Shown here piece after piece: positions 55,560 through 64,000 of a stretch of 64,000 bases of DNA (position 1 is its first letter; every line of letters begins with the position of its first letter). The stretch is from the NCBI GenBank assembly GCA_942486035.1, contig CALNXK010000109.1:409501-473500 (forward strand), given 5' to 3'. Both the position numbers and the translations under genes were made by a program. This stretch comes from Porites lobata. Taxonomy: Eukaryota > Cnidaria > Anthozoa > Scleractinia > Poritidae. The notes under the pieces were generated by a model that ran no database searches, had not been told where the DNA came from, and saw only the letters and a program-made list of their open reading frames with translations.

Positions 55560-56345
55560 TTCATTTTAGTCTCCTTGAATTGTTAATCATAATGCAAAAA
55601 TTATTATTACAGGTTCTCTTTGAATTGTTACTTGTTTTTTACTTAATAGGCCAAATTATAGGGCTACCCTCTCCCTCAGAGCTTACAGGCGGCGCGCCCA
55701 AGATTCTGAGGTGAAGGTAGTCTCTCTTTTGAAATGTCGGTCATTATCCAAATTATAATTGTACGTGATCTTTGTACTGTCATTTGTTTTTGACATAGGC
55801 CAAATTATGTGGCTACCCTCAGAGCTTACAGGTGGCGCGCCCAAGATTCTGAGGCGAAAGTAGTCTTTCTTTTAAAATGTCGGTCATAATCCAAATTATT
55901 ATTGTAGGTTATTTTTGTAGTGTCATTTGTTTTTTAAATAGGCCAAATTATGGGGCTTTCCTCTCCCTCAGAGCTTACAGGCGGCGCGCCCAAGATTCTG
56001 AGGTGATGGTAGTCTTTCTTTTAAAATGTTGGTCATTTTTCCAAATTATTATTGTAGGTTATTTTTGTATTGTCATTTGTTTTTGAAATAGGCCAAATCA
56101 GGAGCCCCCAAATTATGGGGCTTCCCTCTCCATCAGAGCTTACAGGCGGCGTGCCCAAGATTCTGAGGTGATGGTAGTCTCTCTTTTGAAATGTCGGTCG
56201 TTATCCAAATTATAATTGTAGGTCATCTTTGTACTGTCATTTGTTTTTGACATAGGCCAAATTATGGGGCTACCCTCTCCCTCAGAGCTTACAGGCGGCG
56301 CGCCCAAGTTTCTGAGGTGAAGGTTGTCTCTCTTTTAAACTGTCA
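55560..56345. repeat. Satellite of about 150 bp, five units
   Basis: Five units, anchored by AGGCCAAATTATGGGGCTAC at about 55649, 55796, 55940, 56090 and 56255 (spacing about 144-165). Each unit holds CAGAGCTTACAGGCGGCGCG with the GGCGCGCC palindrome (one unit has GGCGTGCC and one GGTGGCGCGCC), then AAGATTCTGAGGTGA, GTAGTCTCTC and a TTTGTACTGTCATTTG stretch. The fourth unit has a small internal duplication. No open frame is shared by the units. Confidence 0.88.
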
Positions 56346-57994
56346 GTCGTCAACCATAGTATTATTGAGTTTTCATTTTCCAGAGTTTATAGTGCACCTT
56401 CCCTATAGTTTTAAGTGATTTGTGGTAAACACAAGAACAGGCTAACAAATTTATTCTACTTTATGCGTGGTGCGACAATCACCGTGGGTGACTGGCCTCC
56501 AAAGTTCCTTTATAATTTGGACGCTTCTCAGGAGTTCCTTCACTTGTTATAATCCAGAATTGGCGATTCTCAGCAGCTTGAAGCTCTTGCATTGCATCAG
56601 TTGTTCCTTGGACGGCGACCTTTTCTTGTCCCGAGTACAATATCGATTCTCGACTCTCGATTACCGTATCTTGCTCGTGCAAGCCTTGGGCAACGAGACC
56701 AGTACTAAGACCATTGCCAGAAAAATTGTTTGGTAGAAGAAGAGGAAAATGGTGCCTTTCGGTGCGTTACCTGTCTGATGCTCGGTATATCACTGCCAAA
56801 CTGCGCAACAGAATGCGCGAAAAACCCCTCTGGAACTTGAGAAAATACGATTTTTAATATCCACCTATAAACCTGAGCGATGTGAATTAGTAACTTATTC
56901 ATGGTGTTCAGCTTCCGGTTTATTCAGCTTATTGCCAGTTGTAGGCAAAGTTCACGCGCACATTATCGCACTCTAACTGGATCGATCGTGACGAAACTCT
57001 TAAGTCAGTCTTTGACTAAAAACCCCCGCGCGTTAAGCCTTTGTGCGACGGACGTCCCTTAGAAGTATAAATTGCCCACACTGATCGCCAATTCTACTTG
57101 CAAAGTGTTGCTGATTGAGTTGTGTAATGTATTCTAGAGAGTAAATTTAGTACTAACCTCGCGGACAAGGGTGTAATGAGACATTTATTTGCGTAGTTAG
57201 GCCTGCTATCCATTGGCCAAGCATCCCTTTTATTTTCTTTCGATAGCCTGTCCATGCACTAACCTTTGCGTACAGGTCGTACAGAAACTAGCTGCCTCTC
57301 GCTGTACCAAAACTTGATAGTTTTGGCGTTCAATATTTTTAACGGGTGCTCACATAACACCGGGACTGCGTCGTGCGCCTTTGGCGCTTTGGTACCCTAC
57401 GAGCTTTGGTTCATCGCGTTTTAAAAGATGGAAACGTTGATATTCCCGCGTAAAGAAAGACTGATAAAACGTGTCTTTCATTGACTACAGTGAAACGCCC
57501 CGAAATGAAGGATGTTTTGAAAGAAACGGGAAAACTGATAAAAGTAAATATTTGTTTTGATAAGTGAAGTTAATGAGAAGTAACCGTAAACTAGTTTTGT
57601 TTTTTGCTTTTTAAAAGCGGTTTGTCTGGTACCAGATTTGTACAATTACTTTCAATCAAATATGGATCGGGTTTTGTTTTGACGCTACAAGGCACATGCT
57701 TGCCTTAAGCTGCGAGTATCCCGCCATGTTTTAAACAAGGGGCTTCTGACCAAGCCGGCATTCTAATCCGCCACAAATACGTGAAGCACGTGTCTTTCAA
57801 AGTCGCCTAGTACTTAAAATCGGGGCTCTGGCCTGTTATGATTCAGTACCGGCAGAATGCTCGCCTCAAAAATCCCTTATTCTGCTCCAAATTCCGCTGC
57901 CGGTAAAGTTTATCCAAGCCTACTTGAAGTCCCTCATGCCCCGCTTTTCTCGGAAAGATGTGCGTTTCGTTTTTATTCATTCTTTGTTTAATTA
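56346..57994. other. Intergenic, no gene recognised
   Basis: Unique-looking sequence between the satellite and the nuclease gene. 57815-57839 carries the inverted 25-base match to 43329-43353. 57000-57060 contains a GCGACGGACGTCCC word similar to the inner arm of the MITE at 1149. No exon can be supported on either strand. Confidence 0.4.
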
Positions 57995-58040
57995 CAATCG
58001 CGTGATTGGTTCCTAATTATAGCAGCCAATCACGCGATTG
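57995..58040. promoter_or_regulatory. Perfect inverted CCAAT repeat in the nuclease-gene promoter
   Basis: CAATCGCGTGATTGG (57995-58009) and CCAATCACGCGATTG (58026-58040) are exact inverse copies with a 16-base spacer. Each arm carries CCAAT on one strand, the core recognised by NF-Y. The right arm ends 37 bases before the start codon at 58078. A promoter role is inferred from position and motif. Confidence 0.55.
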
Positions 58041-58077
58041 AAATATATTAGAATGAAACAGGAACTGTAAATCGTGC

Positions 58078-59169
58078 ATGTTTCCGAGAAAGCAGGACAT
58101 ACGCGATCTCGGTGGACCACTTCTACGTGAAACTGAAGAGACAAAAATAACACACCCTCGTGAATATCCCATGGCCAGTTCTATAAATGTGGAAGAACCG
58201 ACTGCAAAGCGGTCTCGGCGATCATCAGAGTTAGCGGAAGATGGTGACAGCTTTCGAACAATTGTGCTGGATATGGCAAAATACCGAGACTGGGTGAGAG
58301 AACTCTCTTCCGAACAACTCGTAGCGATATTTGAAATTGGTCTTAAAATCCGAGAATCTACCACGGTGACTGTGGATGTCAGTGAAAGTTATCTGAAGAA
58401 CGAGCTCTCGGCAGCAATGAAACCAGTCCAAACAAGTTTGCAGACCATTGAACGAAAAATTCAAAGTGAATTGTCTGAGAAGCTAGTACAGCTGTCTACC
58501 TCGCTGAAAGTGTCACCTTACGTGAGAGGCAATGTTGGTGAAAAGGAAGTGATGAAGCTTCTTGAAGAGCACTTTCCTAACTTCCTTGTGAAGGATGTTT
58601 CACGTCAACCAGGAAAAGGTGACATATTGGTTGTGTCTCTGCGCCAGCACAAATTCATGATTGAAGTGAAAAATCGCGACAGTAGTAACGTGCCTCAATC
58701 TGAAATAGATCGCTTCAAAAGTAACCTCGCGAGCTCTCCTGATGTCAGAGCAGGTATCCTTTTATCTCTGAAAAGCGGAATCGTCAACAAAGCGAAAACT
58801 GGAAAGTTCCAAGTCATATTTAGGGAGAATCAATACCAGATTTATGTGCCGAATGCGGGCAAGGATGGAGCACTGATAATTTGGAGTGTGTTAATGGCCG
58901 ACGAGTTGGCCCAGTCAATGCAGGGAGACCTTGGTACCAGCCAAATTCAAAAGCTTGAGGAGCTATACAAAGAATTTCAAGAAACGAAAGACCACGAAAA
59001 GACTTGTCGGGACAATCTAACTTCGCTTGAAAATGCAGCTAAGGCCTTGAAGGAAAGTATGAATTTCATTCTTAAAAGTATCGATAAAACCAGGAAGAAT
59101 CTTAAGAAGTTAATTGATTCAGAGGCGACTGCTGCAGGCAAACCTATCCCTGCTGTGCAGGTAGACTAA
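58078..59169 (+). CDS. Intronless coiled-coil protein with a PD-(D/E)XK nuclease core
   Basis: 363 residues in a single exon. An alternative start is Met32 (58171). A basic, NLS-like stretch (PTAKRSRRSS, 41-50) is followed by helical, partly coiled-coil sequence (100-145). Then comes a restriction-endonuclease-like fold at about 147-275: E155 in YVRGNVGEKEV, D182 in PGKGDILV, E196-V-K198 in KFMIEVKNR, and AGILLSLKSGI (225-235). Spacing D-x13-E-x-K and the strand pattern fit an active PD-(D/E)XK site. A C-terminal coiled coil spans 285-345. The core and its GI-SL-SGI tail resemble nuclease-like proteins of nucleocytoplasmic large DNA viruses, from memory of the motif, not a search. Lack of introns contrasts with its neighbours and suggests retroposition or lateral transfer. 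AATAAA follows 31 bases after the stop. Substrate unknown. Confidence 0.8.
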   Translation: MFPRKQDIRDLGGPLLRETEETKITHPREYPMASSINVEEPTAKRSRRSSELAEDGDSFRTIVLDMAKYRDWVRELSSEQLVAIFEIGLKIRESTTVTVDVSESYLKNELSAAMKPVQTSLQTIERKIQSELSEKLVQLSTSLKVSPYVRGNVGEKEVMKLLEEHFPNFLVKDVSRQPGKGDILVVSLRQHKFMIEVKNRDSSNVPQSEIDRFKSNLASSPDVRAGILLSLKSGIVNKAKTGKFQVIFRENQYQIYVPNAGKDGALIIWSVLMADELAQSMQGDLGTSQIQKLEELYKEFQETKDHEKTCRDNLTSLENAAKALKESMNFILKSIDKTRKNLKKLIDSEATAAGKPIPAVQVD

Positions 59170-59200
59170 TGAATCTCTCATTTGAGCCGTAGTGCATGCT

Positions 59201-59206
59201 AATAAA
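59201..59206 (+). terminator. Poly(A) signal of the nuclease gene
   Basis: AATAAA followed by AGTGTGTTATGATTGTGCTT, a GT-rich downstream element. It gives a very short 3' UTR. Confidence 0.6.
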
Positions 59207-59488
59207 AGTGTGTTATGATTGTGCTTTTATTACTGTATAAGCGAAAAGTTCATAATGTAGGCCGTGATTAAGGTTTACTAAAAACCACAAGTAGAAATGC
59301 AAATAGTATAGCTATCCGACGTTTCGATGATATATGGCAAAGGGACTCATTAAGTCCTTCGGCCCACTTCTTTCCTATAATGAAATAATCTACTTAAAAA
59401 GAAATGTTTCGGATTACTTTCCAGTGCTATATATGTCAGTGATGAATTATAACACACTTTACTGTTATTGACTAATAAATCATACATA

Positions 59489-60330
59489 CCGTAAAAACTC
59501 GTGTATAAGCCGCACCTTTTTGCCGAAATTTTGAGTAAAAAATCGCGGGTGCGGCTTATACACGAGACCATTGCTCTCAAAGGGAGTAAACAGGCTTGTA
59601 GGGGTCACAAATTGAACTGAAAACCTTCAGTAAATAAAGATTAAACATATTGAAACCTGTCGTTGATCATTGCTTTCAGTAGAAGTGGTGGCTCCTAAAG
59701 GAGCACAGCTGCTTACAGTGTCGTCTGCGACCGATCACTTCAACGCTGATTTCCCCACTACGTGCAAGAAAATACCACGCTATTCGAGAGAATTCGCGAG
59801 GCAAATGGCCGACCGTTTCGTCGTCCTTCACTACTTTCACGGCGTGTTTGTCCACTGGGTTGTTAAACTCTCGTTTAGCAACAAGCTTTTCCCCGATCGA
59901 TGGTTTCCATACGTCTTTATAAACATGATATCCACGCACAGCTGATGCGAAAGCGAACGTTACGCGTGGTTACTAAGCAATCGTTTTGTAGCATTCTCCA
60001 GCGCTTTATTTTCGTTCCATCGTTCCATTTTCATTTCAACTGTGGGCTTTAGCAATGAAGAGAACTGTTGTCTTTCGCAGGAAATGGGGAAATTGATTAA
60101 AGAGAACCTTTTAAACGGTATTTTCAGAGTTGATTAACTTATTTAAAATGTCACTGCAAATACACAACATTAAATTTCCTCAAGTTTATTTGTGAACATT
60201 TTGATGCGCGAACAAACGATCACCTTTTTTACAAAAGCGCATTTTTGTTTTTTGTTTTTTTTCAAAATCATGCTTGAAAGTTGGGGGTGCGGCTTATGCA
60301 AGAGTGCGGCTTATACACGAGTTTTTACGG
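59489..60330. mobile_element. TA-flanked TIR element with a HIRAN-like frame
   Basis: The left end CCGTAAAAACTCGTGTATAA and the right end TTATACACGAGTTTTTACGG are perfect inverse copies, flanked by TA. Both ends also hold an inner copy of TGCGGCTTATACACGAG or a close variant. The body carries a minus-strand open frame (59676-59939). There is no transposase. Confidence 0.8.
59676..59939 (-). CDS. HIRAN-like small protein within the TIR element
   Basis: 87 codons. The core KPSIGEKLVAKREFNNPVDK, then HAVKVVKDDETVGHLPREFS and SGEISVEVIGRRR, follows the HIRAN pattern (L-REP-NP-D--AV-V----VGHLP). HIRAN is a small beta-barrel that binds 3' single-stranded DNA ends in HLTF/Rad5 helicases and also occurs in stand-alone or transposon-borne proteins. 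The start MRGYHVYKDVW and the end after CKQLCSFRSHHF are plausible. It may be a captured exon or an element gene. Confidence 0.6.
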   Translation of the reverse strand: MRGYHVYKDVWKPSIGEKLVAKREFNNPVDKHAVKVVKDDETVGHLPREFSRIAWYFLARSGEISVEVIGRRRHCKQLCSFRSHHFY

Positions 60331-60360
60331 TATATGATTTTTGTGACTTTGTGACTTTTA

Positions 60361-60753
60361 CAGTCAAACCAAGTCAAGCGTACCCCCCAAGATTCTATTA
60401 ATGAATTGATTATTTGAAAAATGAATCCGTTAGTCGTTTCCGTAACTGGTGTCAAATTCAAAGCGGCATTTCTGCATGCGTAATGAGCAGTGAATATTTT
60501 ACGAGAACTTCTCTGTATTTGGTCAGATTGGAAATCTTTGAATGGATTAAGCTTCTTAGAAGACATTTACATCAATTTCAGGAAAATGGAGCTGGTAGAA
60601 ATTTCATAACTGCCTCGCGTGTGAATTCACGGCTCATTACACATGCAAGAATGCAGAGATCAATCTGAAATCTACAACTAGCAACGGATTCAACTTTTGA
60701 ATAATAAATTCATTAATGTATTCTTGGGGGGTACACTTGACCTGGTTTGACTG
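60361..60753. mobile_element. Tc1/mariner-like MITE
   Basis: The left end CAGTCAAACCAAGTCAAGCG and the right end CTTGACCTGGTTTGACTG are inverted, flanked by TA at 60359-60360 and 60754-60755. The arms continue through TACCCCCCAAGA and TCTTGGGGGGTA to ATTAATGAATT. The open frame inside has no domain. Confidence 0.82.
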
Positions 60754-60819
60754 TAGTACTGTTGTCGCCTATTGAAAGAATGAAAATAAATCAAATTATA
60801 GGAAATCGAAACTGGTATT

Positions 60820-61222
60820 GACCTCTTTCATAATGGCGGACCATTCATTTATTCTTTCATATGTCAGTATATCTAGCAGATTTTTTGGAAACTAAACTAA
60901 CGAAAGTTGCAGTCATTAGAGTGAAAAGGCGCCAACAGGCAGGCTTTTTGGGCCCGATAAGCTGCAAAATTACACTAACAAAGGAAAGAAAATGAGAAAA
61001 AGAAATAGCAAGGAGGAAGAAAGGAGGAGAAGAGAATGAAAAAACATGGTTGTAATCTTAGTTTTTATAGTGGCTACTTTGGACGCAACAGGTCCATTTT
61101 GCTGTAATGTTTTCAAAAATCCGGCTAGATATAAATAAGCTGCGGCCTTAATTTCTCTCCTCGTTTTGCACATTCTTATCTAAGAATATATTGATAGTCC
61201 GGCATTATGAAAGAGGTCTATA
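60820..61222. mobile_element. Possible foldback element
   Basis: TGACCTCTTTCATAATGGCG (about 60820) and GCATTATGAAAGAGGTCTA (about 61203) are inverted copies bracketing about 400 bases that include a purine-rich stretch (60980-61040). No protein. The arms are short, so confidence is moderate. Confidence 0.5.
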
Positions 61223-63156
61223 TTGAGCCCTCTGCTTTGGAATCCTCTCCTTAATAGATGATAAAACTTTTGATGCTTCTGTAAGGTTTTATCTTCGATG
61301 GCAGCTTTCATAGTCACAATCCGAATAATTGTATTATTCATATTCAGTGCGGGTTTGTGGAACAGCGAGCTTGTATTCATTCTCTCTAAGGTTATAACTA
61401 GTTAAATTGCAGCGACGAACAAAACGCGAAGTCAGATATTTTGGAGCTGTGTTATTTACAATGCTATGCATCATTATTGCTTTACTAACTAAGCGCTGAT
61501 GGAAAGAGCCAAGGTTTAACTTTGTTTACTACCAAAAATTAGCGGGCTGTCTGACTTCATTTTCGCGAGTAACAAATAGTTACATGGTATTGGATTCGCT
61601 GATTTTTAAAGCATAAAACCCGCTTGTACTTTGTTATTAGTAGTTACGGTTTCTTTTTTTACACGCCCAGATTTATTACCTTTGCAGAACCAGCTTTATC
61701 TTTGTCGTCAGTCAAACAACCATTTTGTTCTTACAACGCATCAGAGTGAGCAAACTGGTGCGCTTATTAAACTTCCTCGGAAATAGAAGGCCAGCAAGCT
61801 TACTCAGGATCATTTTTCTATTGCTCAAGTAATAGTAGTCAGAGTTTTTTTTCATTTTTCATTACATAGTATTGTTTTCCAGTGCACTGTGAAAGTTTCT
61901 GTTCTTTATAAGAATAACTTTCTGTACGCAAATTGTCCCTTTCACTCGCTGTGAAGTTGAGAACGACAACTGCCGGCAGTGACTTCAAAACAATTGACTC
62001 TTTTCCCGTAAACAATTGCTGCAGCTGGATTTGACTGAGGTGAGCAAAACAAACCCTTATGTTCAATTTTCTGTATTTTCTAATGATCGGCTTAGTTTAA
62101 TTTGCTTAAACGAAGACCCTCGCGAGGACCAGTTAAGCTTAAAATAGCTAAATGGTGAATCATGGCTTGGCTGCCAAGTTGCATCTTTTGCTTTTAAGAT
62201 CTTCAGGTAGGTTGTTTTCGTACAGAAAATTAATTTCTTCATTGTCAGCAAGAAGTTTTTGAAATAATATAACTTTAACTTCGTTTGAAGGAAATCCTAC
62301 TCACGCGTAGGTTTTTGACAGATGTTATGCGTGTTCAACTTGACAACACAAAGCAAAATTTATATATCTACGCGAAACGAGCAAGTTTAAAAAACTATAG
62401 TTGCTTTGAAACCGATTTTATTTTTGGGAAGATTTTACCAGATAAAGATTGACCTTTTTTCTGCCCACACATCAACGCAATAACGTCTATATTGAGGATT
62501 TTGTTTATATTTTAGTGATCTGCGAAATTACGAGTGTCCGATCGAGCGAGGGTTTTAAAATATCAGCTCGAGTGAGACAAAGTTCAGTGACTTCAAACAC
62601 ATTGTGGGCAAGCCTTAATTTTTTTGGGCAAATCACTGTCCAAAGATATGTTGTTTTTGTGTCCACTGTGGAGCTCCGGACCTTATATATCCAGGAACGT
62701 CCCGTATATGAACACATTTTGTGAATGCATCTTGAAAAAAATCGAACCTACGCATGCACTTTTCCAGTACAACGCAAGGAAATTAATGTTGTTAAAGTCC
62801 GTTTTACTATGAGGTATTCTTCGAGAAAATTAAGTAACCACAAAGTTATAACCACAGCTTGCAACTTTTGAAGGCCAATTGCCTGTTCTTTCCAGGTAAT
62901 GAGTGGAAACATTTTATTTTTAGGCAACAAAATATTTGAAATCCCGCCATTTTTTCAAACCCGGCCAGGGGATCTGGGCAAAAAAGTTCACGCATGCTCA
63001 TTACGTTTTTCCGCCCTGAAGGTTGGCGGAGGGTTCGCGGGAGATTCGTATATTAGAACTATGAGGGCAGAACGTCTTTCTATTTCGTCCCTTTGCATTG
63101 TGTCCGTGGCTTCCAATTCAACCTTTTTTGACCGTTTGTATTAAGCAAAGGAGAAA
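61223..63156. other. Intergenic, then probable promoter of the THAP gene
   Basis: AT-rich sequence without a supported exon on either strand; short open frames at 61839-62251 and 62449-62812 look random. The final 150 bases, before the start codon at 63157, are more GC-rich (GGCGGAGGGTTCGCGGGAGA) and probably promoter/5' UTR. Confidence 0.4.
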
Positions 63157-63489
63157 ATGGTCAGCTGCGTTGTGCCTGACTGCCACAATTACTCAGAAAA
63201 GACGGGAGAAGCCGTGAGTTACCACAAGTTCCCGCAAGACGATAGAAGGAAGGCATGGCTCGACCGAGTAAGGCGTGTAGATATGCCACCCCTGGAAAAC
63301 AGCCATGTTTGCAGCGAACACTTCTTGCCCAGCTGTTTTGAGATCGATTTCCGTGCACAACTAATGGGCGAAAAGGCTCGAAAACATTTAAGGGATGACG
63401 CTATACCGTCTCTGTTTAAATATGGTCCGGAACCCAAAAAAGCGCGATTGTCATCTGAAAGTCGCCTTCAGAAACAAAACCATAAACAG
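63157..63489 (+). CDS. THAP-domain protein, first exon
   Basis: 111 codons from ATG to a GT donor (AAACAG|GTTAGT). It encodes a complete C2CH THAP zinc finger: C4 and C9 (CVVPDC), the invariant W34 (KAWLDRVRR), C52 and H55 (VCSEHF), and the closing AIPSLF (82-87). A basic tail follows (PEPKKARLSSESR). THAP domains bind DNA sequence-specifically and occur in transcription factors and in P-element-type transposases (THAP9). The rest of the gene lies beyond the window, so it is open whether this is a host regulator or a transposon remnant. Confidence 0.9.
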
Positions 63490-64000
63490 GTTAGTACTGT
63501 CACTCATGCAAATTTTCATCATCCTGTTTTATTTTGCAAAAATCTTGTCTTGTTCGATTTGCCTGCTTGGCGGACGCGACGAGATTGCAGTCCAGTTCGA
63601 ATTAGATGACCTCTGAGAGTTCACGCTCCTGTTTTGCCTCTAGCATATCTAGAACTCAGTGAGAAACTGACAAGTTCGGTTTAAAACACTATAAGGCAGA
63701 ATTAATTCAACGGCATTTGCAAGTAAAAAGAGAGTTTGTACACCTAAACCTGAGTGAAATAGGTTTAAATTTTTAGGACTCCAATCCTATCAAGCTGCTA
63801 AAGCTAAGCTTGTAAAAAAATTCAAAACTTGTATGACCTTATGGGAAATTGAATGTCACCTCACATCAAGAGACTTTTATCCAGTCGACTGTGCCACGTA
63901 GCAGATACAACGTGTACTAAAAATCGCCGCCTGTTACAGATGTTAATAAGAACTGTTTTTTTCTCTCCTTTTCCCTAGTGCTTACCTCAAGTTAGATCCT
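63490..64000 (+). other. Intron of the THAP gene
   Basis: Follows the donor at 63490. The frame stays open to 63609 by chance. No second exon is seen before the window ends. Confidence 0.5.

Noticed and set aside
55560..56345. CRISPR-like array
   Set aside because: Units are about 150 bp of continuous similar sequence with no repeat-spacer alternation, in a eukaryotic genome.
60414..60668. 84-codon plus-strand frame
   Set aside because: Lies wholly inside the Tc1/mariner-like MITE and has no transposase motif.

Overview
The window reads as nuclear DNA of an early-branching animal, most likely an anthozoan cnidarian (coral or sea anemone). The genes are split by many short GT-AG introns. The conserved proteins are animal and ciliary ones. 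The rest is packed with terminal-inverted-repeat (TIR) elements, tRNA-derived SINEs, LINE fragments and a BEL/Pao retrotransposon. The organism call is inference; no marker fixes the species.

Region by region. (1) 1-12458, plus strand: the C-terminal half of a KIF22/Kid chromokinesin, ten exons ending in the helix-hairpin-helix DNA-binding module; its introns hold at least seven MITE-like or nested TIR elements and a SINE. (2) 14923-19494, minus strand: a secreted, predicted helical protein of unknown function in two large exon blocks, split by an intron that holds a TIR element with a LINE inside it. (3) 21329-27531, minus strand: a complete 11-exon CFAP73 gene (311 residues). (4) 27793-39620, plus strand: a complete 19-exon TBCCD1 gene (587 residues). 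CFAP73 and TBCCD1 start 261 bp apart, head to head, around a YY1-like motif, so two cilium/centrosome genes probably share a promoter. (5) 41140-42620: decayed reverse-transcriptase fragments. (6) 44324-55551: a BEL/Pao retrotransposon on the minus strand with matching LTRs and a CTAT target duplication. Its pol gene was later hit by a MITE and by a nearly intact 5.4-kb L1/Tx1-type LINE. (7) 55560-56345: a satellite of about 150 bp, five units. (8) 58078-59169, plus strand: an intronless gene for a 363-residue coiled-coil protein with a PD-(D/E)XK nuclease core, resembling nuclease-like proteins of large DNA viruses. It is the least expected gene here. (9) 59489-60330: a TIR element carrying a HIRAN-like reading frame on the minus strand. 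(10) 63157-63489: first exon of a THAP-domain gene that runs off the window.

Exon models were built by hand from splice sites, with reading phase checked across every junction. KIF22, CFAP73 and TBCCD1 join in phase throughout. The secreted-protein model does not: its two exon blocks have incompatible phases, so a short exon is missing or the blocks are separate genes.
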